Shown here: positions 15,382-25,910 of the stretch, one piece after another | How positions within the stretch are numbered: the stretch's first letter is position 1 | Layout: each line of letters begins with the position of its first letter | Assembly (NCBI RefSeq): GCF_030269925.1 | Contig: NC_085112.1 | Coordinates: forward strand, 16,555,501-16,619,500 | DNA length: 64,000 nt | Reading direction: 5' to 3' | Origin: Bombyx mori | Lineage: Eukaryota; Arthropoda; Insecta; Lepidoptera; Bombycidae | Notes under the pieces: model-generated | Seen by the model: only the letters and a program-made list of their open reading frames with translations | Databases searched by the model: none | What the model was told of the DNA's origin: nothing | Program-made: the position numbers and the translations under genes

Positions 15382-17760
15382 AGACTGAACCACATCCATC
15401 GCTCCCTCCCCTACTCCATTGCCCCCGCTATCGGGCGCGAACGCCTCAGCGGGGGACAAAGTGCCGGCCGGTGCTCCCCCGGCCAACCGCTTCTTTTGAC
15501 GCCGCTTAGCTTGGCGGCGCCGATTTCGTTCAGCATTCTTGCTGGCCGGAGGGCAGGCCTTGCCCCCGGCCCGGTGGTCAGCCTTGCGCCCGGCCGCCGC
15601 ACATAATAAGCAGTGCGGCGCAGCCGAGCACACGGCCGCCTTGTGTCCCGGCTGACCACAGCGAAAGCACAATCCGCTGCGGTCAACGGCACTCGCGCAT
15701 TTAGCAAGGCAGTGCCCAGTGCTGAAGCATCTGAGGCACCGCCAGGCGCGTGGTTCGAGAAGGCGCACGCGGGCCGCTATCCAGCCCACGCGCAACCTGC
15801 CCGGTTCCCCCGACGGTCTCCCGGGCGGAGGAGCAGCCAAGGAGGTGGCCGCCTCTACCGGGCAACGCACCCAAACAGAGCCAGCCCCGGTATAACCGAG
15901 GCGCAGCTCGCCTACGGTTATACTCTCCAGGGCGCAGTTGCCCCGGGCGGCAATAGCCGCCGCCACCTCATCCTTAGTGGTGCAGTCGTCCAGGCCGGTC
16001 ACTCTCAATTCAGCCATTTTGACCGGCCTGTGCACTCGAACCTCCTCCTCAGGCAGAACCGTACGGAGCTTCGCCGCCAGACGCTCCGCGATGCCGGAAC
16101 TATCGGCACCGGGACACTCTAGTAGCTTGGCCCCATTGGCCGTCAGCCTACAGCGGAGGCCCTCCCCCGCCCCGATCTCGTCCAGATCAATAGCCGCGCA
16201 CGCCCGGGAGACTACATCTCCGTATGACACGCCCTTGGCCTCGGCGGCCGGCAGCAGCGTTAAGACCACTGCCGCCGACCGCGGCGCGCGCGTCGACTTC
16301 TTCTTCGTCTTCTTTTTCTTGGCGGCCACAGGCGCTCGACCCTGTTGGGGAGCAGCCTGAGACGCCGCAGTGGCCGGTGCTCCACCCACTTGGGGAGCTG
16401 TCGGTACGGCCCTCTTGGCACCCCGCCGGGCCACCACATTCCACCCCTCGTCCATGTTAGACGGGGGCGGGGGCAGCGGACGGGGTTGAGGCGCTTGCGA
16501 TGTGCACTTCGCGTTAGCGCCGCCCCCCCGCTTGGCTCTGTCTCGCCCCGGGCCCGCCCTAGTAGCTGGAGCCTGTACGGGGGTGGAGCGGGTCACTGCA
16601 GCACCCGACACCGCGGCATGTGTAGACGCAGGCCGTTCAGCGTCACCAGCGACAATACGTTTCGCTTCGAGAGCCGCCAGCCCGCCACCCAGCCTTTCCA
16701 TTACAGCCTGGACGGTGCGATCGATAATCTCGTCCAGGCTGTAGCAATTCGGTTCCGGCAGGCCCAAGATCCGTGGCCCCGCGGATCCCTGCTGCCGCTC
16801 GACGGCCGTCGCCTCCCTAGACCGCGGCGACGGGAGACGCGAACGCCGCTGTACCGCGCGCGATGGTGGCAGCACGGGCCACGGGTCGCCAGCCGCCGCT
16901 GAGGGACAGGGACCCCGAGGGACCCCGGAGACCAGCGGCGACACCGCCGGCACAGATGCCGGAGGAGTCCGCGACCCAGCGGCACGCGGCAACGCGGGCG
17001 ACGACCTCGTCGCGGCTACCCGCTTGGTAGCAGCAACCTTGCCATCGGGCCGCTGCTGCGCCTGTAGCTGTGCTCGGAGCCTCAAATTCTCCGCCATCAG
17101 CTGCACCACCTGGTCATTGGCGGAAGCAACCGAAGGCAGAACCTTCGAGACTCGCGAGACGACTTCCCGCAGCCTGCGGCCAGCAGCTTTGGTTTTGGCA
17201 CTGGTCGCCGCATACGACTTGACGGTCTTCATGGCCCTGCCTATGACCAAGGCAGGGTCCCGAAGACCGCCCTCCTCCTCTTCTGTCGTCCGCCCGTCCA
17301 GCGAGGCGACAGACATCGACGCCGATGACGGCGCCGGTGACGGTGCGCCCTTCCCCCGAGCGGGTCTCCCTTTAGGGGGCGGCATCTCCTCCGCGGCAGA
17401 GGCCGAATCGGAGACTACCACCACTTTCTCCGGTGGGGCATCCGTGTCAGAGGACGACGTTAGCCCCCCCTTCCCTTCGCGGGAAGAAACTCCCCTCGAT
17501 TTCCTCTTCCGCCTGACTTTCCCTTTCGGGCCAGCCGCCTCGCAGTCGCTGACGAGCGCAGAGCGCGTCGAGCCAGCGCTGGCACACCTCGGTTCGACGG
17601 GTTTTCCGCTGCCCGTCGCACAGCCCCCTTCATCGTGGCATGCTTTGCCCCCCCCAGAATACGTGGGGCAGCATGCTCCCACCGAAGTGGAAGCACGGAG
17701 GGATTCTCCACCTAGAGTGGTACCCTCCTGGGGTAATGTTTTTTGTAAGTTTGCCATCAT
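15379..17760 (-). CDS. ORF1: Gag-like protein with three CCHC-type knuckles, copy B
   Basis: This 793-aa protein starts at tandem ATGs (17760 or 17757) preceded by an in-frame TGA. The N-terminal half is Ser/Pro/Ala-rich with basic patches (81-89, 300-315). A Leu/Val-rich stretch at about 205-235 may be a coiled coil. A Lys-rich tract at 481-489 could serve as a nuclear localisation signal. A conserved folded core lies at about 495-670. The knuckles are C675-C678-H683-C688, C698-C701-H706-C711 and C717-C720-H729-C736, followed by a basic tail. By family it coats element RNA and directs the particle to the target. The translated product is the same as copy C's. Confidence 0.94.
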   Translation of the reverse strand: MMANLQKTLPQEGTTLGGESLRASTSVGACCPTYSGGGKACHDEGGCATGSGKPVEPRCASAGSTRSALVSDCEAAGPKGKVRRKRKSRGVSSREGKGGLTSSSDTDAPPEKVVVVSDSASAAEEMPPPKGRPARGKGAPSPAPSSASMSVASLDGRTTEEEEGGLRDPALVIGRAMKTVKSYAATSAKTKAAGRRLREVVSRVSKVLPSVASANDQVVQLMAENLRLRAQLQAQQRPDGKVAATKRVAATRSSPALPRAAGSRTPPASVPAVSPLVSGVPRGPCPSAAAGDPWPVLPPSRAVQRRSRLPSPRSREATAVERQQGSAGPRILGLPEPNCYSLDEIIDRTVQAVMERLGGGLAALEAKRIVAGDAERPASTHAAVSGAAVTRSTPVQAPATRAGPGRDRAKRGGGANAKCTSQAPQPRPLPPPPSNMDEGWNVVARRGAKRAVPTAPQVGGAPATAASQAAPQQGRAPVAAKKKKTKKKSTRAPRSAAVVLTLLPAAEAKGVSYGDVVSRACAAIDLDEIGAGEGLRCRLTANGAKLLECPGADSSGIAERLAAKLRTVLPEEEVRVHRPVKMAELRVTGLDDCTTKDEVAAAIAARGNCALESITVGELRLGYTGAGSVWVRCPVEAATSLAAPPPGRPSGEPGRLRVGWIAARVRLLEPRAWRCLRCFSTGHCLAKCASAVDRSGLCFRCGQPGHKAAVCSAAPHCLLCAAAGRKADHRAGGKACPPASKNAERNRRRQAKRRQKKRLAGGAPAGTLSPAEAFAPDSGGNGVGEGAMDVVQS

Positions 17761-18561
17761 TCATTTCGTTCCTTTGTTATTTAACCAGGGGTCGGTCCCC
17801 TGGGACGGCCCTCACGACTGGACACCCTCCAGCCACTCATCCCATCACCGGGCACGTCACAGGCTTAGGATTAGGGCATTTTTTATAGAGGTTTGCATCC
17901 TCGCGGCCACTACTAGGCAGCGGCCCCCGCCCCCCACCAAGTGGGGATTACGGTATGGGACAACCCTTGGGACTAGACTCCCTCCAGCCATTCATCCCAT
18001 CGTCAGGTGTCAAAAACTTGGGATTGGGGCATTTTTTATAGAGGTTCGCATCCTCACGGCTCCTGCTAGGCAGCAGCCCCCGTCCCCTACTCGGTAGGGA
18101 TTGCGGTGTGCTTCTTCGAAGCCACGCCGGTAAACCGGTACCCCCCTTTGGGGGGCCTTCCCCTGTAGCCGCCAAGAGGCAGCCGGGGACATGGCAACCA
18201 GCGACCGGAAGGGAGTGCCCTCCGGTTCACTTCTCATCCACGTGGGGTCTACCATTACTGACAGACCCACACGTCTGACCACGGTGTGGCCACGCCGGCG
18301 TACCGGTACCCTCCTCTGGAGGGCCTTCCCCTTTAGCAGCCAAAAAGCTGCCGGGGACATGGCCTAGCATTCAAGACGGCTCCAGAAGGGAGCCATCTCC
18401 CGCTTCACGCACCCTTTGTCCAGCAAAGGTGGGAAAACGGGAACACGGTGTGCAGTCCTCTTTGTTCACGGCACCCCTGTGCAGACAACGCTGCTCCACG
18501 GTATCGGGGTGCACGCTTAAGCCCCACCGCCGCGACAAGGCGAGACCACGTTCGGTGGGGG
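17761..18561 (-). promoter_or_regulatory. 5' UTR with two tandem-duplicated modules and a terminal hairpin, copy B
   Basis: Eight hundred bases without a convincing ORF. Two copies of a ~154-bp module (about 17801-17953 and 17954-18109) share CCCTCCAGCCA, GGGCATTTTTTATAGAGGTT and a CTAGGCAGC-CCCCG block. Next, two copies of a ~168-bp module (about 18110-18277 and 18278-18440) share GCCACGCCGG and a GGGCCTTCCCCT-TAGC block. The first bases of the RNA can form a CCCCACCG/CGGTGGGG hairpin, then GCACCCC/GGGGTGC. Roles in promoter activity, translation or ribozyme cleavage are possible but unproven. Confidence 0.7.
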
Positions 18562-19088
18562 TGTGCAATCACTTAGGTGGATTTCGCAGTAAAAGTTTGT
18601 ACGGTGAACGGGTTTTGGTCAATTTTTTGACGTTTCGTGTTAGCTAGAGGGACGTGCGATACCTCAAAAGAAGCGTCTCGACGCGCTCTAGCCAGTGATA
18701 CAGAATTTAAAAATTATTTAGAAGAAACATTTTTTATTTTTCAGCAAAACAAAAAATTTTTGACGTTTTTGACAGGAAAAGAGAAAATTTTGTATTTCTG
18801 AAGGCGCAGAACGCACTCCAGAAGGTAGGGCGGATCGGTAAGTATATAATAAGTAAGTTGAATTTGCAAAAGCAACAAAATAACTTTGAAAAAATAATGA
18901 ATATTTAAATATTTTCAGGTCGAAAAGGTGGGGGTGTCAAAAAATGACGTCACACCACTGCGATTTCTAGTTTGAAGGGTCGGTGCGTGCTTACAAGCCA
19001 GTTGCACTTTAAAATCGCAAAAAACCGCTTCAAAATAAGCCTCTTGTAAGAAAAGTTATGGAGGGTGATTTTTGGTGTGCAATCACTT
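18562..19088 (+). repeat. 514-bp satellite monomer between copies B and C
   Basis: Target duplication tgtgcaatcactt, then a monomer (18575-19088). It differs by a single base near 18728 (AGAAACATT instead of AGAAAAATT) from the others. Confidence 0.97.
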
Positions 19089-19512
19089 TTTTTTTTTTTT
19101 TTTTTTTTCCACAGGAGAAAATCGCCGGATCCCCACCCGCGCGGCAGGTGGGGTATGTGGGAGTTGAACCTCACTAAAAACTCCTGCCGCTCACAACCGG
19201 CGCCCTACCTCGGACCGGGCCGGAGCCCAGTCGGGGCTATTGAAACGGCGGGACAGGGTTGACGCAGAGCACATTACATCCATCCCACCGTCCCACGGAC
19301 GCCGGACCGGTGGCCGCCAGCGAAACGACCACCGGTTCCCTCGTTCAGCGGGCCGAGAGCCCGCTTTGATGGCGCCGCGTTACACCTTCCCCCAGAGCGG
19401 TCGGGGGAACGCGGTCTACCATCACCCGGCTTCCTATTGCGGGTGAGCGTGCAGAGCACGCCACCCCTCGTCTGGGTCCCTCCCCGCACAAAACGGGTGG
19501 GACCCCTAGCTC

Positions 19513-22500
19513 TTAGGGGGCCAGGTCACGGATACGACCCCGGTCCCGACCCCCTGCTCGGCGGCGGCGGGTTTCTGCGTAGTGAGGAGAGCTTTCCCTC
19601 ACTCGCCCCGCCGCCTCCTTCTGCGAGATGGTGCACTCGCAGAAGTCGAGCATAGCCTTCCATGACTCATCGCTGCCAAGCATCGACGCCACGACGCCAG
19701 GCAGCGACAAGTCAGGTCCTATCTTTGCGACCAGGACACGGCGCTGCACCTCCCAAGCGGGGCAGACAGCGAGCGTATGCTCCGCCGTGTCCAGGTCGTG
19801 TCCACAATGGTGACACCTCGTCGTCGGCTCAGCCCCTATCCGGCGCAGGTACTTCCCGAAGCATCCGTGCCCGGTCAGCACCTGCACCAGACGAAAGGTG
19901 AGACGTCCCTCGCCACGATTCACCCAGTCATCAAAGACCGGGTAAACCGCCTCGACGGTCCGTAGCCCCCACGTGGGGTTGGCCAATCGCCTCGACCACG
20001 ACTCGAGCACGGACCGCCGAGAATGGGCCTTCCGCGCCCGCAGCTCACTCTCGGGGACACGCGCCACGCCCCGAGCACGAAGCTCGCTGCGCCACCGATA
20101 GTCGGCAGCGAGCGACTCCGCCTCCAGCTCCCATGGCGGCGTCCCCGCCAAAACACACGCCGCCTCGAAGGAGACGGTGCGATATCCGCGGATGACCCTG
20201 ATGGCAACGGTGCGCTGCGGCCGGCGCAAGAACCGAGCCATAGTGGCCCGGTTGCGCGGCTCAGCCCACACAGGTGCACCGTACAGGGCCATCGATCGCA
20301 CCACCCCCGCGTAGAGACGGCGCACAACCTGATCCGGTCCCCCAATATTCGGGAGCAGCCGGCTCAAAGAACCGGCCGTCCCCATCAATCGGGGGACCAG
20401 CTCCGCAAAGTGAGCACGAAAGGCCCACCGGCTGTCCAACACGAGGCCGAGGTACTTCAACTGCACCCCGACCCCTATCCGGACGCCTCCAACCACGATG
20501 TGGGTGTCAACGGGTGGCGCCCTCCGCGGCCCGTGAAACCACAGAGCCTCGGATTTATTGAGCGCCACGTCGAGACCCAGCCTCCTTATCCTTCCGACGA
20601 CGAGGGCCACTCCCGCTGTGGCGAGACGGGCAGACTCCCTAAAATCATCCCCCCGGGCCACGACCAACGTGTCGTCCGCGTAACAAATAACGCGGAGGCC
20701 CGGGAGGAGGGCGCCCCTCAGCACCCAGTCGTACCCGATATTCCACAAGAGGGGGCCGAGAACCGACCCCTGCGGAACACCACGCACGACCGGAAAACGA
20801 TGAAGGGTCCCACCGTACCCGGTACATACGACCGACCTGGCCCCCAAATAGGACCCAACCAGCCGGCGGAGGTAGAGGGGCACTCCATGCCTCTCCAGTG
20901 CCCCCCCTATCACGGTCCAGGGCAGAGTGTTAAATGCGTTGGCGATGTCAAGAGACACCGCCAGCGCCACCCCACCCCGAGAAACGGCCTCGTCCGAGAG
21001 GGACCGCACGCGAAGAATTGCATCCACGGTCGAACGGCCCTCCCGGAAGCCGTACTGCTCCGCCGACAGGTCAGGCCCCACCCCGACCAGGTGCCGAACG
21101 ATGCGGGCAGCCAGAATACGTTCCAGCAATTTTCCCGCCTCGTCCAGCAGCACGATAGGACGATACCCGGCGGCTGTATCCACCGGGCGCCCCTCCTTCC
21201 TCAACAACACAAGTCTACCCGTCCGCCAGAGCGACGGAAACCGTCCCGACTCCAAGCAGCCATTATATAGCTCAAGGAGCCGGTCCCCCAGGGCACCGAG
21301 GGCCAAGGCCAATACCCGGCCGTGGACTCCGTCCGGGCCGGGGGCCGTGTCTTTCGCAGTCATCTTGACAACGGCCACCCGGAGCTCTGCCTCGGTAATA
21401 CGAGGCACCTCAGCAGGAGCTTGGCCGTCGACGGTGTCAGACGGCCCGCCCATAGCGGGAGGGACAAAACCCTCCCGCTCCTGCGGGAACAACGCCGAAA
21501 CGATGTCCCGCAGCTGCTGGGGCTGGAGACGCTCAGTCATAGAGGGGGCCCACGGGCGCAACTTGCCGCGTACCAATTTGTATGGGCTCCCCCACGGATC
21601 CGCTTCGAGCGCCTCCAAGAGTCTCTCCATGTTCTGCTCCTTGGCCCGCCTGATGGCCAGCCGCAGGGCGTCCTTCGCAGCGCGATATTCGCGGTGCAGC
21701 CGAGCTTCCTCCTCCGCGAACGCGACGGGCTCGTCGCGCCGCAGGCGGCGGCGACGGCGGTGTCTAGTGCACCGGCGGCTCGCCCGAATGGAGACCGCAC
21801 GCAGTCTTGCAATTTCGGGCGACCACCAGGGCGACTGTCGCCGTCCAGAGTGCCGAGAGCCGACCCGGGGCATCGAGGCATCACATATGCGGTGCATCGC
21901 GCCCCGGAACCATTCGGCCTCGGTTTCCACATCGACAGGTTGTGGGCGCTTGGGCGCCCACGCCGCCACCATAGAGGCCTCCACCAGGAGCTCCCTGTTC
22001 AGGAGCTTCAGTGCCCACCTAGGGAATGACCGGGATGCACTCTGCGGGGGGTCAACCCCGCGGGCACCTGCAGCCGGCGTCGGCGCAGGGGCAGAAAGAT
22101 CGTACCGGATATACCGGTGATCGGACAACGATTCCGCCCCCACCACCACTCTCCAGCCGAGGATGCGCCGCGCGACGGGCGAGCTCGCGAACGTCAAGTC
22201 CACGATAGACTCGCCCGTCCACCGCACGCAAGTCGCGATCGAGCCCCTATTAACGATACAGAGACCGACCGCGACCGCCCACTCCTCCAGCAGCCTACCA
22301 CGAGCGTCCGTGAATGGGGAACCCCAAGCGACAGACTTCGCATTGAAGTCCCCCGCCAGTATCACTGAACGGGGAGCGAGGTGACGAGCGATCACCTCTA
22401 GCCCGTCCAGGAACCGCTCGAACTCGACGGTAGGCCGATTCGGAGAAAAGTACACCCCGATCACGACGATATTTTCTAACTGTACCGCGACGATCCCGGG

Positions 22501-22728
22501 GCCCCTGGTCACCATCGCCAGGGGGGGGACCATCGCGGTTCTTCTGATATGTATGGCCGCCAAGCCATCAACGTCCCCAAACCAACAGTCATCCGCTGGG
22601 GGAACGAAGTATGGCTCGGCGACCACAGCCACGTCAATTGACCACTCCGCCATGGTCTGGAGCAACATGTCCTGAGCCCCAGCGGAGTGGTTCAAGTTTC
22701 CCTGCAGGAAGCGATAGGTGTGATCCAT
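19513..22728 (-). CDS. ORF2: AP endonuclease, reverse transcriptase and zinc finger, copy C
   Basis: A 1071-aa frame with every catalytic residue listed for copy B (N11, E38, D127, D203-H204, D594, YADD 683-686, zinc finger 972-989). It has Val at 582 like the remaining copies and serves as the reference sequence for the differences noted in D to I. The start is the ATG in TAATG at 22726-22730. It is one of the four copies that could supply active enzyme, also in trans to the truncated ones, although R1-type proteins are thought to prefer their own RNA. Confidence 0.96.
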   Translation of the reverse strand: MDHTYRFLQGNLNHSAGAQDMLLQTMAEWSIDVAVVAEPYFVPPADDCWFGDVDGLAAIHIRRTAMVPPLAMVTRGPGIVAVQLENIVVIGVYFSPNRPTVEFERFLDGLEVIARHLAPRSVILAGDFNAKSVAWGSPFTDARGRLLEEWAVAVGLCIVNRGSIATCVRWTGESIVDLTFASSPVARRILGWRVVVGAESLSDHRYIRYDLSAPAPTPAAGARGVDPPQSASRSFPRWALKLLNRELLVEASMVAAWAPKRPQPVDVETEAEWFRGAMHRICDASMPRVGSRHSGRRQSPWWSPEIARLRAVSIRASRRCTRHRRRRRLRRDEPVAFAEEEARLHREYRAAKDALRLAIRRAKEQNMERLLEALEADPWGSPYKLVRGKLRPWAPSMTERLQPQQLRDIVSALFPQEREGFVPPAMGGPSDTVDGQAPAEVPRITEAELRVAVVKMTAKDTAPGPDGVHGRVLALALGALGDRLLELYNGCLESGRFPSLWRTGRLVLLRKEGRPVDTAAGYRPIVLLDEAGKLLERILAARIVRHLVGVGPDLSAEQYGFREGRSTVDAILRVRSLSDEAVSRGGVALAVSLDIANAFNTLPWTVIGGALERHGVPLYLRRLVGSYLGARSVVCTGYGGTLHRFPVVRGVPQGSVLGPLLWNIGYDWVLRGALLPGLRVICYADDTLVVARGDDFRESARLATAGVALVVGRIRRLGLDVALNKSEALWFHGPRRAPPVDTHIVVGGVRIGVGVQLKYLGLVLDSRWAFRAHFAELVPRLMGTAGSLSRLLPNIGGPDQVVRRLYAGVVRSMALYGAPVWAEPRNRATMARFLRRPQRTVAIRVIRGYRTVSFEAACVLAGTPPWELEAESLAADYRWRSELRARGVARVPESELRARKAHSRRSVLESWSRRLANPTWGLRTVEAVYPVFDDWVNRGEGRLTFRLVQVLTGHGCFGKYLRRIGAEPTTRCHHCGHDLDTAEHTLAVCPAWEVQRRVLVAKIGPDLSLPGVVASMLGSDESWKAMLDFCECTISQKEAAGRVRESSPHYAETRRRRAGGRDRGRIRDLAP

Positions 22729-25109
22729 TAAGACTGAACCACATCCATCGCTCCCTCCCCTACTCCATTGCCCCCGCTATCGGGCGCGAACGCCTCAGCG
22801 GGGGACAAAGTGCCGGCCGGTGCTCCCCCGGCCAACCGCTTCTTTTGACGCCGCTTAGCTTGGCGGCGCCGATTTCGTTCAGCATTCTTGCTGGCCGGAG
22901 GGCAGGCCTTGCCCCCGGCCCGGTGGTCAGCCTTGCGCCCGGCCGCCGCACATAATAAGCAGTGCGGCGCAGCCGAGCACACGGCCGCCTTGTGTCCCGG
23001 CTGACCACAGCGAAAGCACAATCCGCTGCGGTCAACGGCACTCGCGCATTTAGCAAGGCAGTGCCCAGTGCTGAAGCATCTGAGGCACCGCCAGGCGCGT
23101 GGTTCGAGAAGGCGCACGCGGGCCGCTATCCAGCCCACGCGCAACCTGCCCGGTTCCCCCGACGGTCTCCCGGGCGGAGGAGCAGCCAAGGAGGTGGCCG
23201 CCTCTACCGGGCAACGCACCCAAACAGAGCCAGCCCCGGTATAACCGAGGCGCAGCTCGCCTACGGTTATACTCTCCAGGGCGCAGTTGCCCCGGGCGGC
23301 AATAGCCGCCGCCACCTCATCCTTAGTGGTGCAGTCGTCCAGGCCGGTCACTCTCAATTCAGCCATTTTGACCGGCCTGTGCACTCGAACCTCCTCCTCA
23401 GGCAGAACCGTACGGAGCTTCGCCGCCAGACGCTCCGCGATGCCGGAACTATCGGCACCGGGACACTCTAGTAGCTTGGCCCCATTGGCCGTCAGCCTAC
23501 AGCGGAGGCCCTCCCCCGCCCCGATCTCGTCCAGATCAATAGCCGCGCACGCCCGGGAGACTACATCTCCGTATGACACGCCCTTGGCCTCGGCGGCCGG
23601 CAGCAGCGTTAAGACCACTGCCGCCGACCGCGGCGCGCGCGTCGACTTCTTCTTCGTCTTCTTTTTCTTGGCGGCCACAGGCGCTCGACCCTGTTGGGGA
23701 GCAGCCTGAGACGCCGCAGTGGCCGGTGCTCCACCCACTTGGGGAGCTGTCGGTACGGCCCTCTTGGCACCCCGCCGGGCCACCACATTCCACCCCTCGT
23801 CCATGTTAGACGGGGGCGGGGGCAGCGGACGGGGTTGAGGCGCTTGCGATGTGCACTTCGCGTTAGCGCCGCCCCCCCGCTTGGCTCTGTCTCGCCCCGG
23901 GCCCGCCCTAGTAGCTGGAGCCTGTACGGGGGTGGAGCGGGTCACTGCAGCACCCGACACCGCGGCATGTGTAGACGCAGGCCGTTCAGCGTCACCAGCG
24001 ACAATACGTTTCGCTTCGAGAGCCGCCAGCCCGCCACCCAGCCTTTCCATTACAGCCTGGACGGTGCGATCGATAATCTCGTCCAGGCTGTAGCAATTCG
24101 GTTCCGGCAGGCCCAAGATCCGTGGCCCCGCGGATCCCTGCTGCCGCTCGACGGCCGTCGCCTCCCTAGACCGCGGCGACGGGAGACGCGAACGCCGCTG
24201 TACCGCGCGCGATGGTGGCAGCACGGGCCACGGGTCGCCAGCCGCCGCTGAGGGACAGGGACCCCGAGGGACCCCGGAGACCAGCGGCGACACCGCCGGC
24301 ACAGATGCCGGAGGAGTCCGCGACCCAGCGGCACGCGGCAACGCGGGCGACGACCTCGTCGCGGCTACCCGCTTGGTAGCAGCAACCTTGCCATCGGGCC
24401 GCTGCTGCGCCTGTAGCTGTGCTCGGAGCCTCAAATTCTCCGCCATCAGCTGCACCACCTGGTCATTGGCGGAAGCAACCGAAGGCAGAACCTTCGAGAC
24501 TCGCGAGACGACTTCCCGCAGCCTGCGGCCAGCAGCTTTGGTTTTGGCACTGGTCGCCGCATACGACTTGACGGTCTTCATGGCCCTGCCTATGACCAAG
24601 GCAGGGTCCCGAAGACCGCCCTCCTCCTCTTCTGTCGTCCGCCCGTCCAGCGAGGCGACAGACATCGACGCCGATGACGGCGCCGGTGACGGTGCGCCCT
24701 TCCCCCGAGCGGGTCTCCCTTTAGGGGGCGGCATCTCCTCCGCGGCAGAGGCCGAATCGGAGACTACCACCACTTTCTCCGGTGGGGCATCCGTGTCAGA
24801 GGACGACGTTAGCCCCCCCTTCCCTTCGCGGGAAGAAACTCCCCTCGATTTCCTCTTCCGCCTGACTTTCCCTTTCGGGCCAGCCGCCTCGCAGTCGCTG
24901 ACGAGCGCAGAGCGCGTCGAGCCAGCGCTGGCACACCTCGGTTCGACGGGTTTTCCGCTGCCCGTCGCACAGCCCCCTTCATCGTGGCATGCTTTGCCCC
25001 CCCCAGAATACGTGGGGCAGCATGCTCCCACCGAAGTGGAAGCACGGAGGGATTCTCCACCTAGAGTGGTACCCTCCTGGGGTAATGTTTTTTGTAAGTT
25101 TGCCATCAT
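22728..25109 (-). CDS. ORF1: Gag-like zinc-knuckle protein, copy C
   Basis: A 793-aa frame with the same product as copy B as far as I can compare, including the knuckles at 675-736 and the Lys-rich tract at 481-489. It starts at tandem ATGs (25109/25106) after an in-frame TGA and ends in TAA overlapping ORF2. That both B and C keep this long frame without damage argues for recent activity of the family or very recent duplication. Confidence 0.94.
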   Translation of the reverse strand: MMANLQKTLPQEGTTLGGESLRASTSVGACCPTYSGGGKACHDEGGCATGSGKPVEPRCASAGSTRSALVSDCEAAGPKGKVRRKRKSRGVSSREGKGGLTSSSDTDAPPEKVVVVSDSASAAEEMPPPKGRPARGKGAPSPAPSSASMSVASLDGRTTEEEEGGLRDPALVIGRAMKTVKSYAATSAKTKAAGRRLREVVSRVSKVLPSVASANDQVVQLMAENLRLRAQLQAQQRPDGKVAATKRVAATRSSPALPRAAGSRTPPASVPAVSPLVSGVPRGPCPSAAAGDPWPVLPPSRAVQRRSRLPSPRSREATAVERQQGSAGPRILGLPEPNCYSLDEIIDRTVQAVMERLGGGLAALEAKRIVAGDAERPASTHAAVSGAAVTRSTPVQAPATRAGPGRDRAKRGGGANAKCTSQAPQPRPLPPPPSNMDEGWNVVARRGAKRAVPTAPQVGGAPATAASQAAPQQGRAPVAAKKKKTKKKSTRAPRSAAVVLTLLPAAEAKGVSYGDVVSRACAAIDLDEIGAGEGLRCRLTANGAKLLECPGADSSGIAERLAAKLRTVLPEEEVRVHRPVKMAELRVTGLDDCTTKDEVAAAIAARGNCALESITVGELRLGYTGAGSVWVRCPVEAATSLAAPPPGRPSGEPGRLRVGWIAARVRLLEPRAWRCLRCFSTGHCLAKCASAVDRSGLCFRCGQPGHKAAVCSAAPHCLLCAAAGRKADHRAGGKACPPASKNAERNRRRQAKRRQKKRLAGGAPAGTLSPAEAFAPDSGGNGVGEGAMDVVQS

Positions 25110-25910
25110 TCATTTCGTTCCTTTGTTATTTAACCAGGGGTCGGTCCCCTGGGACGGCCCTCACGACTGGACACCCTCCAGCCACTCATCCCATCACCGG
25201 GCACGTCACAGGCTTAGGATTAGGGCATTTTTTATAGAGGTTTGCATCCTCGCGGCCACTACTAGGCAGCGGCCCCCGCCCCCCACCAAGTGGGGATTAC
25301 GGTATGGGACAACCCTTGGGACTAGACTCCCTCCAGCCATTCATCCCATCGTCAGGTGTCAAAAACTTGGGATTGGGGCATTTTTTATAGAGGTTCGCAT
25401 CCTCACGGCTCCTGCTAGGCAGCAGCCCCCGTCCCCTACTCGGTAGGGATTGCGGTGTGCTTCTTCGAAGCCACGCCGGTAAACCGGTACCCCCCTTTGG
25501 GGGGCCTTCCCCTGTAGCCGCCAAGAGGCAGCCGGGGACATGGCAACCAGCGACCGGAAGGGAGTGCCCTCCGGTTCACTTCTCATCCACGTGGGGTCTA
25601 CCATTACTGACAGACCCACACGTCTGACCACGGTGTGGCCACGCCGGCGTACCGGTACCCTCCTCTGGAGGGCCTTCCCCTTTAGCAGCCAAAAAGCTGC
25701 CGGGGACATGGCCTAGCATTCAAGACGGCTCCAGAAGGGAGCCATCTCCCGCTTCACGCACCCTTTGTCCAGCAAAGGTGGGAAAACGGGAACACGGTGT
25801 GCAGTCCTCTTTGTTCACGGCACCCCTGTGCAGACAACGCTGCTCCACGGTATCGGGGTGCACGCTTAAGCCCCACCGCCGCGACAAGGCGAGACCACGT
25901 TCGGTGGGGG
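25110..25910 (-). promoter_or_regulatory. 5' UTR with duplicated modules, copy C
   Basis: Same layout as in copy B: two ~154-bp modules, two ~168-bp modules, and a terminal CCCCACCG/CGGTGGGG hairpin next to the satellite. No convincing ORF is seen. Confidence 0.7.

Larger units (their letters stand above)
11730..18561 (-). mobile_element. Satellite-specific R1-clade element, copy B (full length, 6.8 kb)
   Basis: Read on the minus strand it has a ~800-bp 5' UTR starting CCCCCACCGAACG, ORF1, ORF2 overlapping by one base, a ~404-bp 3' UTR and an A tail of about 30. On the right it meets tgtgcaatcactt then AGGTGG; on the left the same target bases precede the T run, so the target duplication is about 13 bp. 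Both ORFs are unbroken, so the copy could be active. The GC-rich element contrasts sharply with the AT-rich satellite. Confidence 0.97.
19089..25910 (-). mobile_element. Satellite-specific R1-clade element, copy C (full length)
   Basis: Both junctions match copy B, including the tgtgcaatcactt duplication after GGGGG. The T run is 22 bases (19087-19108). B and C differ by very few bases, so they are either very recent sister insertions or copies made by duplication of a composite element-plus-monomer unit. Both ORFs are open. Confidence 0.97.

Noticed and set aside
18430..18561. Firm call of an HDV-like ribozyme at the element 5' end
   Set aside because: The first helix and a small inner helix can be drawn, but the second long helix and catalytic strand are not evident, so it is kept only as a weak finding.
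17761..18561. A third protein frame in the 5' UTR (frames of 75 and 116 codons on the minus strand)
   Set aside because: They cross the duplicated modules, have no recognisable domain and are interrupted differently in copy G, so they look like chance frames in GC-rich DNA.
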